From NCBI GenBank assembly GCA_024195265.1, contig JAJLRJ010000005.1:21369536-21433535 (forward strand): DNA of 64,000 bases, read 5' to 3'. Below, in pieces: positions 20,021 through 31,249 of this stretch; the first letter of the stretch is position 1, and every line of letters begins with the position of its first letter. The notes beneath the pieces were generated by a model. It did not search any database. It was not told the origin of the DNA and saw only the letters and a list, made by a program, of their open reading frames with translations. The translations under genes and the position numbers were made by a program. Source of the DNA: Dendrophyllia cribrosa (taxonomy: Eukaryota; Cnidaria; Anthozoa; Scleractinia; Dendrophylliidae).

Positions 20021-20119
20021 ACCCTGTCTCAGGGTCATATAATTCCCTTCTGGGAACAAAATATTTCCTTCGGGAAACGATGAATTCTCTTCGGAGAACA
20101 AATAATGTCTTTAGAGACA
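20021..20119. repeat. Array of five hairpins, four on an exact 21-bp period
   Basis: Perfect 5-bp stems: ACCCT-GTCTC-AGGGT (20021-20035), TTCCC-TTCT-GGGAA (20043-20056), TTTCC-TTCG-GGAAA (20064-20077), TTCTC-TTCG-GAGAA (20085-20098), TGTCT-TTAG-AGACA (20106-20119). The last four start exactly 21 bases apart with 7-base spacers resembling CAAAATA. Stem sequences differ while pairing is kept, and two loops are TTCG. Confidence 0.9.
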
Positions 20120-20342
20120 CAAATCTGGGTTAAGTCAGTTAAGTGCAGTTACACTAAAACGTTGAAAAGTTATTGTTTGAAAACGTTGATGTTACTAAGT
20201 TTAAAATGTAAGTTAACTATACTTGTTACAGCTAGTCTACATTCCAAAAAAACTTGAGAATAAATGTTAATGTTTTACTGTTATTTTTGGCAATGCTGAT
20301 ACTGTATGCAAACAGCTACATGCTATAAGCACCAACCAGGGC

Positions 20343-20441
20343 TCAATTTCATAAAACTTTTACAGCTGTAATTTACAAGTGTAGTTATTGTTTCAGACCT
20401 CTGAAACAATAGCTACAAGCGTAAAAGTTTTATTAAATTGA
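20343..20441. repeat. Foldback repeat of about 100 bp
   Basis: Left arm ATAAAACTTTTAC through GTTATTGTTTCAG pairs with a right arm ending GTAAAAGTTTTAT, around a four-base centre. The left arm has about 11 extra bases. It resembles a small palindromic MITE. Confidence 0.8.
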
Positions 20442-20473
20442 TCATTAAATGTATATATTTTGATTACCACTGA

Positions 20474-20695
20474 TTTCAGTGTTACGCACCCTTCGAATCA
20501 AAACTACTTTGAGCAATTTCAATTTACTCTGCCGTCCATCATACCTAGTAGGAGGAGTTTGTATACTCCTGCGTGATCACCAGCCTGCAATGGCGTCCGA
20601 AGAAACGAACTTTTTCCATATAAGGTATGATTGACGGCAGGGTAAATCGAACTGCTCAAAGTAGTTTTGATACGAAGGGTCACGTAACACTGAAA
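20474..20695. mobile_element. Palindromic MITE, 222 bp
   Basis: Arms of about 70 bp are inverted copies: TTTCAGTGTTACG near the left end and its complement at the right, with CTTTGAGCA and CTGCCGTC segments conserved on both arms. A small internal hairpin (AGGAG/CTCCT) lies in the centre. It has no coding capacity. Confidence 0.88.
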
Positions 20696-21371
20696 GAAAT
20701 GGTAAAAGTTAACATCGTCTGCCTTGAGTAAAATGGTGTCAATCTTTACTGTCAGTATGGGGTTTTACCACTCCTTACATGTGAAACCCTAATACGATAA
20801 CTTTGATGATGACAATGATGATAACTCGGTCCTTGTAGTGACATTACATAGCGTGACAAAAACGATACCAAATTAACGAACGATCTTCCAGTCCAACAAA
20901 ACAAAAAATCATCCTCGACAAACCAAGATACTTTTCCAATACAGAAGCTCTTGAGACGTTAAGTTGCAAGCCACAATGGTGCTTGGTGGACATGTGTTTT
21001 TATCACATCTCTTGGACTTGGAACACTTGCACCAGTTATACAGTCAATGAACCATTTTTTAAGTTGTGCTTCCATACCTCTGACAGTACCACATTATATC
21101 GTTAAATAGTTTTTATGAAAAATCAGAGGCAGACAGCCTATGGTGTATTTCTCATTTAGCTTAATATCTTTGACAGTAACATTTTCGACATCACAAATTC
21201 CGTCTCTAGATATTTCCGTGCAAATTTTCATCGTAAGCTCACTCATGTACGCATTGCGGACCTATTTTTTTAATCAAGGTTATTTCCTTGTAACCATAAA
21301 CATTAGGATGACTTGGTCAGGTTTTGTCAACAACAAAAAAATGTCTTGTTTTAAATTGGTATGTTAGTTGT
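20696..21371. other. No gene recognised
   Basis: AT-rich spacer before the segmental duplication; short frames only. Confidence 0.5.
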
Positions 21372-22103
21372 GCCATCTGCCTGATAAAAAGGGATTGAGA
21401 ACCTCCTTAGGCCTACATGTTAATGAAAACGTGAACCTATTTAGTTTTTAATTTACATTTCGCCGATATTACATACAGTATATAATAGTAGCACGACTCT
21501 CAGATACTTCTGACTGCTTCCCGCGGCTTTGCATTGGGTTCCTCGCGCAAAAAAAACAAAAAACAAAATGTAACATTTTATTTAAAAGAGGGCCATAATT
21601 TTGAATATTTAGTTAGGTTCGGCAGGTAAATGGAAATTAAATTACATAATATTGAAAGTTAAGGAAATGGGTTTTTCGTTTGTTTGGACGGTTTGTTTAC
21701 ATTGAGCTTTCGCTGTGCGCGTGTATGACAGCTCACCACTAGTAATAATTTCAGTTTTCATCAACAGAAGTTGATGAAGTGATATTTTGCGGATAAATTT
21801 TTTAAAACGCTTTCGAACATTTTAAAATTATTTAAAATTTATTTCACTGGTGACCGTATGTTATATTAACCATGCCATTATCATGATTATGAGTCTTAAA
21901 AATAGTATTAAAATATTGACATGATTAATTATTTATCTCTCTTAACCACTGACTATAAAATTACCTAGCTGAAGCGATAACATATTCAGCCTGATCTGTG
22001 AAACAGTGACAGCTTCTCTCGAAACTTCTTAATAACTTAAAGTTACGAACAATATCCTAGCTGAAACCTTCGCAGCCTGTGGCAGAGATCCGTTCCGGAC
22101 AAA

Positions 22104-23093
22104 ATGTCTGAAGGGATTACGGCACTCAGCGAGGAGTTAAAAGGCAGAGGACTAGCGTCGGTTATTTGTGAAACGTTTTTCTACCTGCTTATAATTTCGG
22201 CGTCCATAATTGGTAACTCATGCGTGCTTCTTGCAGTTTATAGAAATACACAGCTGCGAACAATTCCCAACTACTTCATTGCAGCTTTGGCTATGTCCGA
22301 CATCCTTCTTCCACTAACGTGTGGCCCGCCGTCCGTTGCAGTGATCGTTCTAGGTCACTGGCCATTCAACCAGGAAGTTTGTCAAGCACAAGGATTTTTC
22401 GTGATGATCCTTGCTTGTGCATCTTTGTTGATTTTAACGGTGACAGCGATCAACCGATTTTACCGAATAGTACGGACGAGACATTACAGAAGCTTTTTCA
22501 CCAAGCGAAAAACCATAATCATGGTAGCAATTTGTTTCTCTTTGGCTTGCTTGGAGCCAATTCCGTATTTATCTTCAGGCAGACGCTATGTGTTTCATCC
22601 AGGAAAGATATTTTGTTTCCAAACGACGGCAATTTCCATTCCAAATCTCCTTGTATATTTGTATGTAGGACTACCAACATTTACCCTGAGCTTTTGCTAT
22701 TTTCGTGTTTTCCAAAAAATGCGAATTCATCAACAAACTGTTCAAAATAATCTACAATCTGTGGTTTCTATCTCCGAACACATCACTCAAAGGGATATAA
22801 AAGTTACCAGGATTCTGTTTATCACTGTCATTGGGTTCTTGGCGTGTTGGACACCGATTGCTATGATAGACTTTGTAGACATTTTTCGAGGAGAAGTAAC
22901 GTTTCCCAGGCAGGTGTACTTTTTGTATCTTATTTTGGGAAACCTATCAGGAGTCCTTAATCCAGTTGTATACGGTGTTTTAAATAAGAATTTCCGGGAT
23001 GAATATAGGAAGATATTTTCTTTCAGAAAAAGGCAACAGAGAATTGTGAGCATTCAAGAAACGTCAACGAAAAGGTCCACTGCTTTTGTTTAG
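22104..23093 (+). CDS. Class A (rhodopsin-like) GPCR, melatonin-receptor-like
   Basis: A single-exon 329-residue receptor with seven hydrophobic segments (about 21-46, 57-79, 94-116, 136-156, 178-202, 235-258, 270-292). Class A landmarks are present: N38 in TM1, D66 in TM2, C93 and C171 for the extracellular disulfide, N117-R118-F119 where DRY is usual, CWTP (248-251) in TM6 and NPVVY (286-290) in TM7, then a basic C-terminal tail. AINRF after TM3 is reminiscent of the NRY of melatonin receptors, but cnidarians have large orphan groups of this kind, so the ligand is unknown. ATG at 22104 gives a short N-terminus with no signal peptide, normal for the class. A damaged second copy lies 6.1 kb downstream and a third fragment after that. 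Confidence 0.93.
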   Translation: MSEGITALSEELKGRGLASVICETFFYLLIISASIIGNSCVLLAVYRNTQLRTIPNYFIAALAMSDILLPLTCGPPSVAVIVLGHWPFNQEVCQAQGFFVMILACASLLILTVTAINRFYRIVRTRHYRSFFTKRKTIIMVAICFSLACLEPIPYLSSGRRYVFHPGKIFCFQTTAISIPNLLVYLYVGLPTFTLSFCYFRVFQKMRIHQQTVQNNLQSVVSISEHITQRDIKVTRILFITVIGFLACWTPIAMIDFVDIFRGEVTFPRQVYFLYLILGNLSGVLNPVVYGVLNKNFRDEYRKIFSFRKRQQRIVSIQETSTKRSTAFV

Positions 23094-23541
23094 AGTTTAT
23101 GAAAACGCCGAGTATCTCAAAAAGAAACTCCTGCTTCCCGGGTTAATATAAAGACTTTTCAGTTTAAAAAAGCTGTTAATTATGAGAAACTATCAGAACG
23201 TGGGAAGAGAATTCCTACGAGAAACCAGAATTGCGTATGTGGACGTATAGGCATTATTACCGTATAACAGGTTGAAACAGCACATAAGTGTTCCGCAATT
23301 TCATTGGCGATCTCCAGCTTTATGACGCTGAGCCCTAATAGCTGCTACTAAGGGCGTTTTAAGGCTAAACACCCATAAGCTTTTTATAACAACATGCAAA
23401 GAGAGCTCATACAGACACATTTACGAACGCGTCTTGATCAGAGGCAGGTGATAAAAATCTAGTAATTGAAATTAAATCAAGCGCGTTAAACTCTCTGAAC
23501 ACTCTCTGCAATAATAATAAGAAGAGTAAAAGTGGTACGAG

Positions 23542-24320
23542 CATGAAATTTTGAAATTTAGTCTCTCGGAAATGCGATTTGCAGCGAAGGAAGTTATGCT
23601 AAAAGAATTTCAATTTAAATTTAAATTCATACATAGAATTGTAGTCACTAAAAAAGAACTATGTAAATTTGGTATTACGGCTGATGATGAATGTTTATAT
23701 TGTGGAGATGAAGACTCTATTGAGCACACTTTTATTGAATGCGTTTTTACTAAGTCCTTTGTGCAAAAGGTTGTCCAATGGTTTAATGAAGCAAACTCGT
23801 GTCAGATCTCCCCTACTTTACAGGAAATTTTATTCGGTATCATCTCAAGCTCCTATGCAGAAGGATTAAAAAACAAATTTAACTACACCACCTTATATAT
23901 GCGCCATTACATATATTGTTGTAAATTAAATAGCAAAGCCACCTCACTTCACGAATTTATCACCAAGCTCTTTTCAAAATATAAGCATGAAAACATACAT
24001 TAAATATCTCTCTGTCAAAAAATGTTTCTCCTTCTGGATACGAACCCCCGATTAGATCTTAAGTTTAATGTACTGTTTTGCCGCCTGTTAGTCAATATTA
24101 GTAGTCATCAGCATTAAAATAAAGTAGTCTAAGTATGCGTTTTAATTAGTGTGAGTAAGTGATGTAATTTAGTGTAAGTAAATGATGTAAGTAGTTTAAG
24201 TAGCAATTTAATGTGTGTGATGTGTAAGAAAGTGATGTAATTAGTGTAAGTCTGTAATGTAAGCGATGTACCTATATAAATATAAAAAATAAATTTAAAA
24301 AAAACGAAAAAAAAAAGAAA
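23542..24320 (+). mobile_element. 5'-truncated LINE in copy A
   Basis: A frame at 23551-24003 ends a non-LTR retrotransposon ORF2. It has CLYCGDEDSIEHTFIEC, the Cys/His motif found after the RT in many LINEs. It is followed by a 3' region and an A-rich tail (24290-24320). Copy B reads straight through the left junction (GAGCATGA followed by GGAAAG), so the insertion came after the duplication or was lost from B. Confidence 0.85.
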
Positions 24321-25237
24321 GGGAAAATTGCGGCGGAACCATTCGCATTCATGAGTTGGCAGAGAGGCGCCCTTGATTGGAGTTATAATAACTCCAAGAA
24401 AATTAACTTCACCGCGAGGAGTTATTATAACTCGAAGAAAATTACTGTGTACATTTCTGTGGGGTCCCCAGTCATTAATATTATAACATATAAATTGTAT
24501 AATAGGAAATAACGTACATTTAAATCCCAACCATTTAACGAAAAAGAAAAAATGGTTTCTGAGCTACAAATAAAAGAGTGTTCGCTGAAATTTTTAATCT
24601 ATCTCAATCTAATGTCATTTAAATGTTTGAATAGACGGTAGTTTGACACACGAAAGGATCTGGTTAAAAATTATCTCAATTTTGTGACCGTGAAAGCTTT
24701 CCGACATTAAGTGGCAATTCTTCTAGTCCATTAGTGTCAATAAAATATGGTTATCTCTTTTACCATCCTGTTTTAGGAGCAGCCAACGAGTCGTTTCGGT
24801 GGAAAGCTGTTCGGAAGGCCTTAGTCATCTTAACAATTTGTAATAAATTAGATTAAAAATAAGAGTTTTCTTAAGTAAAATGTCGCCCCAAACTTTGGTA
24901 ACATCGGAAAAATTTAACGCCGGTTGTTTTCCAAGGAATACAAAAAGCCATTTTGGGTACCAAATATGGTAAACCAGGATTTTCGGAAAGGTGAAAGCAA
25001 GCTTCACTGTAGTCAATAGGATAAGATTCCTTTCCTTAAAATGTTCTGCCGCTAAAATTTTCATCTAAAAGAACCGAAATGTCAAACCGTATCAGCTTTC
25101 ACGTAGTTTTCTTTAAAGGCAAAATGATATGGGAAAACAGTACAACGCGTTTTTCCTAAACATTGCTTGTTGGGTGCACCTGCTCTTTGTTTGTTTGACA
25201 TCGTTCAGTCTGTTAAACAGAGAATGCGATATATACT
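24321..25237. other. Duplicated non-coding spacer
   Basis: Corresponds to about 31250-32822 of copy B apart from B's 669-bp insertion. No gene is recognised. Confidence 0.6.
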
Positions 25238-25567
25238 TTACTTAACAATTGGTTCATGCTTTAGCGTGCACTATCGAGTTATGGAGCACGTGGGAAGTTT
25301 GGAGAGCACGAAAGAAGCGTATCGCCTCGGGCAACTCTAGCTTCTTGAGTGCTCTCCAAACTTCCCACGTGCTCCATAACTCGATAGTGCACAGCTAAAA
25401 GCATGAACCAATTGTTTTATAACATAGCCGGTGGAATTGTGCATCAATTCCGACACGAATTCTGGCGAAGCGATTTGCTCACGCTATCAGCGTGCACTAT
25501 CGGGATTTTGAGCACGCTTACGTATACTGAATTTGATTGCGCGGCTCTGCTAGCTATGTTATAAATC
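25238..25567. mobile_element. Foldback MITE, AATTGGTTCATGC family
   Basis: About 330 bp that are absent from copy B. The first part has long inverted arms (AATTGGTTCATGCTTTAGCG on the left, its complement ending near 25417). The second part runs between ATAACATAGC and GCTATGTTAT. Related pieces lie near 27811, 40722, 41603, 41930 and 43125. Confidence 0.85.
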
Positions 25568-26689
25568 ATCTTGGCTGAGAAACGGTTTTCTATTTTCTTG
25601 AGTCAACAATAAACCAAACTAAAGTTGTTGTTTTTTCATGTTAACAGTATGTTTCGATGCCATTCTTTTTCTTAAAGCACCTGCCTTACGGCTGCCAATT
25701 TGCCACTCTCGCTGTTCACAGAAATTGTTTTCTTCCATTAAACAAAGTCGTGTTAATTGTTTCCTCGAGCTAAATAGCTACAAGTAAGGGAAACGTTTTT
25801 CCACCATGATACATACATTAACATTTGTCAGTCACTGCTCTGAATAGGCTAAATTGGAAAAAAACACAACTAATATTGTGAAACCCCTGGCATGGTAATT
25901 TTTTCACCACAATCACCAGTTCTGAATTCCGCCTCAGTTACCTAATCAGTGAGCTCAGGGTGGCTATAAAATGAACTACAGTTACGTCTTTTTTCGACCA
26001 CTGTCGTAAGCGACCACCAATAGATACCATTCAAAAAATTCCTAATGAACCTGTGTTTAGAATCTTTCGCAAGCGTCCACTTACCGTAAGCAGGTAGCGC
26101 TTACGAGCAATTCTACTGTAAACTGAGATCGGCCACTACAGAAACTATAGGGGCCCTGGGCACGCACAAGGAATTGTGGGATCGTTCGGGGGAACACGGA
26201 AAGTTTTAAAAAATGGTGGCAGAGAAATGTATTAGATACTAGGCTACCAAAAGCTTATGCTGAGGAATGTACTGTACCTTCAGCTTCCAATAAAAATGAA
26301 ATTGCTCGTATTTTTCTTAACTCAACGTTTTTGGAAATTCGATGGTATTCCAGCCAGCCGAGTTCCAGAATATTTGCTGCAGCTCAAAACAAATTCGGTG
26401 TTTTGCTGCCTGACTTAGTGCTGCCAATTTGCCACTCTCATTGTTGACAAAATATTTGTTCTTCCATTAAACAAAGTCGGGTTCATTGTTTCCCCGAGCG
26501 ATACATGCATTAAACATTTGTCAGTCACTGCTCAAAATGGGCTTATTTGAAATTTAAAAACACACCTAAAATATTGTGAAACTCTGGCATGGTAATTTTT
26601 CACCACAATCACCAGTTCTGAGTTCTGCCTCCGTTACTACATCAGTGTGCTCTGGGCAACTTCGATTGATCGTATTTTTAAATGAAGTA

Positions 26690-26806
26690 CAGTTTAATAA
26701 ATTTATTTAATTGCTTAGTTTTAATGTACAGCGCATTACATCATATACACATGTATTTTGCGCTTTATAAATAATAAAGTTATTATTATTATTATTATTA
26801 TTATTA
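26690..26806 (+). mobile_element. LINE-like 3' tail with (ATT)n end
   Basis: GCGCTTTATAAATAATAAAG followed by about ten ATT units is a common 3' end of animal LINEs or their SINE partners. No ORF is attached. Copy B lacks it, so it is a short insertion. Confidence 0.5.
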
Positions 26807-26885
26807 AGCCCTTATTTCGACCACTATCGTAAGCGAAAACCAATGAACGTTTAGTTATATAGTGTGCTTCCATCCTTTAATTTTA

Positions 26886-27230
26886 AAAAGGGGAAGTATC
26901 GCGGTGATTTTGACCTATTTTGGTCAAAACCATCCTACAATACATTTAATTTATCACAAAGTAATACTACTAAAACACCAAGACAAAGAGACTAGCCAAT
27001 CCTTGAAAGTCAGAAAAAATTATGGTCCATTTTAGCTCATTTTGGAAACCAAAATGTTACAACTTGAAAAAAGTTTGGCTAAGTTTTTTCAAGTTGCAAT
27101 TCATTTAGACCAAGTCCGCCTATGACTAGAAAAAGTTATTAACAGCTTTAGTTTATTTGTTGTCATTTATTGCAAAACTGGACCATTTTTTGGTTTTGGA
27201 AATGACGCCAAATCCCGTGACACCTGTAAG
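26886..27230. mobile_element. AAAGGGGAAGT-type MITE
   Basis: Begins AAAAGGGGAAGTATCGCGG and ends with a degraded complement (CCCGTGACACCTGTAAG). The copy in segment B (33462-34014) keeps a better right end (GTGACACTTCCCCTTTAA). It contains GACC and GGTC blocks near both ends. Confidence 0.65.
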
Positions 27231-27439
27231 TATTAATAGTATTTAATCAAAGCCGAATGAAAGAGAAAAAAGAGAGAGACAAAAGAACCACATGGTGAAT
27301 ATTAAATTTGAATCTTTTTGAGCGAGCACTCTCATAAGCGATGTCCACTAACCTCTCTAAAACAACGCAAAGTCCCGTATGAACTCGTTCTTTACAAACA
27401 CCGTATTTTTTAGTCTTTTCTCCAGAAATGAGCCTGTGA

Positions 27440-27600
27440 TATATGATCAGCGGTTAAAAAAGTCGGAGAGAAAGTCAAGAAAAATGTCAAGGAAAAAAGT
27501 TGGGAAAAAAGTCGAGAAAAAAGCCAGAAAAAAGTCGTCAAAGGCACGATACAAAACCAAAAGTCGAGAAAAATGTCGAGAAAAGGAAAATCGAGCGCGA
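27440..27600 (+). repeat. Imperfect tandem AAAAAGTCGAGAAAA repeat
   Basis: About ten diverged 14-17-bp units. The Lys/Arg/Ser-rich frame across it is a by-product of the repeat and not a credible protein. Confidence 0.7.
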
Positions 27601-27629
27601 ATTTTATATAATCGGGCTCCGTAGAAAAC

Positions 27630-27711
27630 AAAAGAAATTGGAAAAATCAGGCTTACATCAAGCACCACCCAAACCTGCACTTTAAAGAGTATTATGATAT
27701 TTTTCGAAGTG
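27630..27711 (+). mobile_element. Right end of the GGCCACTTCGAAAAATACC MITE
   Basis: Matches the right third of the MITEs at 43285 and 63465, ending TATTTTTCGAAGTGGCC. It lies just left of the start of copy B. Confidence 0.75.
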
Positions 27712-27810
27712 GCCTTTTGTGCCATCTCCCTGACAAAAAGAATTGAGAACCTCCTTACACTCACAAGTTAATAAAAACGTGAATATTTTTTGTTATTTGT
27801 AAAAGCAATA

Positions 27811-27937
27811 TTTAACAATTGGTTCATGCGTCAGCTTGCGTTCATCGAGATATGAAGCACGCGGGAAGTTTGGAGAGCACGAAAGATGCGTAAGAGTTCC
27901 TCGAGGCGTAGCCGAGAGCAACTCTAGCTATGTTATA
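27811..27937. mobile_element. Foldback MITE, AATTGGTTCATGC family
   Basis: About 127 bp with CAATTGGTTCATGCGTCAGC at the left and GCTATGTTATAA at the right. Copy A is uninterrupted at the corresponding place (before TTTTTAATTTACATTTCGCC). Confidence 0.75.
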
Positions 27938-28245
27938 ATAAGTTTTTAATTTACATTTCGCCGATATTACATACAAAAATAGGGCCGTAATTTTGAATAT
28001 TTGGTTAGGTTTGGTTGGTAAATGAAAATTACATTCAATGTGACAATCCACGTTTTTGAAAGTTAAGGAAATGTGCTTTTCGTTTGTTTGGATGGTTTGT
28101 TTACATCGAGCTTTCCCTGTGCGCGTGTATGACAGCTCACCACTGGTAATAATTTAAGTTTTCATCGACGCTTTCGAACATTTGTTGCGAACAATATCCT
28201 AGCTGAAACGTTCGCAGCCTGTAGCAGAGACCCGTTCGGGACAAA

Positions 28246-29211
28246 ATGTCTGAAGGGATTACGGCACTCAGCGAGGAGTTAAAAGGCAGAGGACTAGCGT
28301 CGGTTATTTGTGAAACGTTTTTCTACCTGCTTATAATTTCGGCGTCAACAATTGGTAATTCATGCTTGCTTCTTGCAGTTTATAGAAATACACAGCTGTG
28401 AACAATTCCCAACTACTTCATTGCAGCTTTGGCTATGTCCGATATCCTTCTTCTACTAACGTGTGGCCCGCCGTCCGTTGCAGTGATCGTCCTAGGTCAC
28501 TGGCCATTCAACCAGGACGTTTGTCAAGCAGAAGGATTTTTCGTGATGATCCTCGCTTGTGCATCTTTGTTGATTTTAACGGTGACAGCGATCAACCGAT
28601 ATTACAGAAGCTTCTTCACCAAGCGAAAAACCATAATCATGATAGCGCTTTGTTTTTCTTTGGCTTGCTTGGAGCCAATTCCGTATTTATCTTCAGGCAG
28701 ACGCTATGTGTTTCATCCAGGAAAGATGTTTTGTTTCCAAACGACGGCAATTTCCATTCCAAATCTCCTTGTATATTTGTATGTAGGACTACCAACATTT
28801 ACCCTGAGCTTTTGCTATTTTCGTGTTTTCCAAAAAATGCGAATTCATCAACAAACTGTTCAAAATAATCTACAATCTGTGGTTTCTATCTCCGAACACA
28901 TTACTCAAAGGGATATAAAAGTTACCAGGATTCTGTTTATCACTGTCATTGGGTTCTTGGCGTGTTGGACACCGATTGCTATGATAGACTTTGTAGACAT
29001 TTTTCGAGGAGAAGTTACGTTTCCCAGGCAGGTGTACTTTTTGTATCTTATTTTGGGAAACCTATCAGGAGTCCTTAATCCAGTTGTATACGGTGTTTTA
29101 AATAAGAATTTCCGGTATGAATATAGGAAGATATTTTCTTTCAGAAAAAGGCAACAGAGAATTGTGAGCATTCAAGAAACGTCAACGAAAAGGTCCACTG
29201 CTTTTGTTTAG
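28246..29211 (+). pseudogene. GPCR pseudogene, copy B
   Basis: Nearly identical to the GPCR at 22104 from the ATG at 28246 to the stop. Codon 52 (CGA, Arg in copy A) is TGA at 28399-28401, just before TM2. A 24-base in-frame deletion removes eight residues after the NRF motif in the second intracellular loop. The rest of the frame (28429-29211, 260 codons) is open, which suggests recent inactivation. A protein starting at a later Met would lack TM1 and is unlikely to work. Confidence 0.9.
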
Positions 29212-29745
29212 AGTTTATGAAAACGCCGAGTATCTCAAAAAGAAACTCCTGCTTCCCGGGTTAATATAAAGACTTTTCAGTTTAAAAAAGCTGTTAATTA
29301 TGAGAAACTATCAGAACGTGGGAAGAGAATTCCTACGAGAAACCAGAATTGCGTATGTGGACGTATAGGCATTATTACCGTATAACAGGTTGAAACAGCA
29401 CATAAGTGTTCCGCAATTTCATTGGCGATCTCCAGCTTTATGACGCTGAGCCCTAATAGCTGCTACTAAGGGCGTTTTAAGGCTAAACACCCATAAGCTT
29501 TTTATATCAACATGCAAAGAGAGCTCATACAGACACATTTACGAACGCGTCTTGATCAGAGGCAGGTGATAAAAATCTAGTAATTGAAATTAAATCAGGC
29601 GCGTTAAACTCTCTGAACACTCTCTGCACACTCTCTGCAAACTCTCTGCAATAATAATAGGAAGAGTAAAAGTGGTACGAGCATGAGGAAAGAAACAACA
29701 AGTATACAGTGCCGTAGCCAGACCAAACGGCCAACTGAGGCAGCC

Positions 29746-29998
29746 GACCGCGTGTTGGACACCGATTGCTATCATAGATTTTGTAGACATTTTTCGAGAA
29801 GTTACGTTTCCCAGGCAGGTGTACTTTTTGTATCTTATTTTGGGAAACCTATCAGGAGTCCTTAATCCAGTTGTATACGGTGTTTTAAATAAGAATTTCC
29901 GGGATGTATATCGGAAGATGTTTTCTTTCAGAAAAAAGCAACAGAGAATTGTGAGCATTCAAGAAACGTCAAAGAAAAGATCCACTGCTTTTGTTTAG
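29746..29998 (+). pseudogene. Third GPCR fragment (TM6 to C-terminus)
   Basis: Begins at the TM6 motif CWTP and runs in frame through NPVVY to the stop at 29996-29998. A 3-base deletion in the loop after TM6 (one Glu lost) and several substitutions separate it from the other copies. The 5' junction follows about 55 bases of unrelated sequence. Its 3' flank also matches the other copies to about 30341 and again from about 30602. Confidence 0.88.
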
Positions 29999-30341
29999 AG
30001 TTTATGAAAACGCCGAGCATCTGAAAAAGAAATTCCTGCTTCCCGGGTTAATATAAAGACTTTTCAGTGTAAAAAAATGTTAATTATGAGAAAATATCAG
30101 AACGTGGGAAGAGAATTCCTACGAGAAACCGGAATTGCGTATTGTGGACATAGGCCCTAGACCATATAACAGGTTGAAACAACACTTAATAAGTTCCGCA
30201 ATTTCATTGGCGATCTCCAGCTTTATGACGCTTTACCCTAATATCTGCTACCTAGGGCTTTTTAAATCTAAACACCCACTGCAGTAGCTTTTTGTATCAA
30301 CATGCAAAAAAGCTCCTTCAGACACATTTATGAACGCGTCT

Positions 30342-30601
30342 TGATACATGCATCAAGAATTCCGTGCTACTGCTCTAAGCGCATGCTCACGTGATGAAAA
30401 AGTGAGACCATGAGTTGTAAAAATTGTTATATCGTGATTGAATTTTTCTTTTCAAGCACAATTTTCATTAAATATTCAAGATCACGACCCGCTAAGCAAA
30501 TTCCAAATTAAATATACCGAAATATAGCATATTTTATAATACTCGTGCCCACTTTTTCATCACGTGAGCATGCGTAGTTTAGAACTCTTGATGCGTGTAT
30601 A
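30342..30601. mobile_element. TIR MITE, TACATGCATCAAGA family
   Basis: About 260 bp between TACATGCATCAAGA and TCTTGATGCGTGTA, with further inverted identity inside (GCATGCTCACGTGATGAAAA). It interrupts the 3' flank of the third GPCR fragment where the other copies read CTTGATCAGAGGC. Confidence 0.88.
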
Positions 30602-30719
30602 AGAGGCAAGGTGATTGAAATCGAGCGCGTTAAACTCACTGAACACAAAACAAAAGGTGCAATAATTATAAGAAGAGTGAGGTGGTACGAGCATAAAGAA
30701 AAAAACATCAAGTATAGTA

Positions 30720-31249
30720 CGAATTTAGAGAAGCTATCACATAGCAAAACACACAAAGACCGATATACTCTTTGCGCAATCCTGTTTTAAAAACTCAAAA
30801 TTTACAAAGAATATGTGGCTCATTAGCACTTTTGCCACCCAACAATTTTATAGTTATATTTCCTTAACTGACATGGCATTAAAAGTGCTAAAAACTGCAT
30901 ACAGTTTTAAGTTTAATAAGCTTTTTCAACTTTTGAAGTCAATTCCTATTTAACACGACGCCTTCTTAACGTAAATTCGTATGCTAATGATACATAATAT
31001 TAACAATGACGTTAGCAAAGATTCACCGATTGCCTTCACAATAATACCCTAGATAAATTTCGATCCAAATGAACTATACGCTTACGAATGATTTCGTTTA
31101 GCATCTCACCTTAGTACCACGAGCCTTCCCCATTTTTAACTCGTGAATATGCAAAGCGTTGGACGAGTTATAGGCGTTGGAGGGAGGCTAGGGTGGGGAG
31201 TTGAACGCAGGGGGTTGGCGATCGGTGGAGCAAAACTTCTAAGAGATGA
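30720..31249. other. Copy-B-only spacer
   Basis: No counterpart was seen in copy A and no gene is recognised. A frame at 31143-31394 is unsupported. Confidence 0.5.

Larger units (their letters stand above)
21372..27420 (+). repeat. Segmental duplication, copy A
   Basis: Matches 27716-34217 in order: spacer, GPCR gene, 3' spacer, then 3 kb of non-coding sequence with shared landmarks. Copy A has a LINE at 23542 and a foldback element near 25238 that copy B lacks. Copy B has its own insertions. The high similarity of the GPCR parts implies a recent event. Confidence 0.9.

Noticed and set aside
20021..20119. Idea that the hairpin array is a CRISPR array
   Set aside because: The genome is animal, the units are palindromes with 7-base spacers, and no conserved repeat with variable spacers exists.
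22319..22750. 143-codon frame inside the GPCR (and its counterpart in copy B near 28398)
   Set aside because: Shadow frames of the receptor; the seven-helix frame has all family motifs.
22787..23053. Minus-strand frames opposite the GPCR copies (also 28905-29171 and 29590-29958)
   Set aside because: Antisense shadows that only repeat because the gene is duplicated.
27379..27624. Lys/Arg-rich ORF
   Set aside because: Produced by an imperfect AAAAAGTCGAGAAAA tandem repeat; also has antisense frames of similar length.
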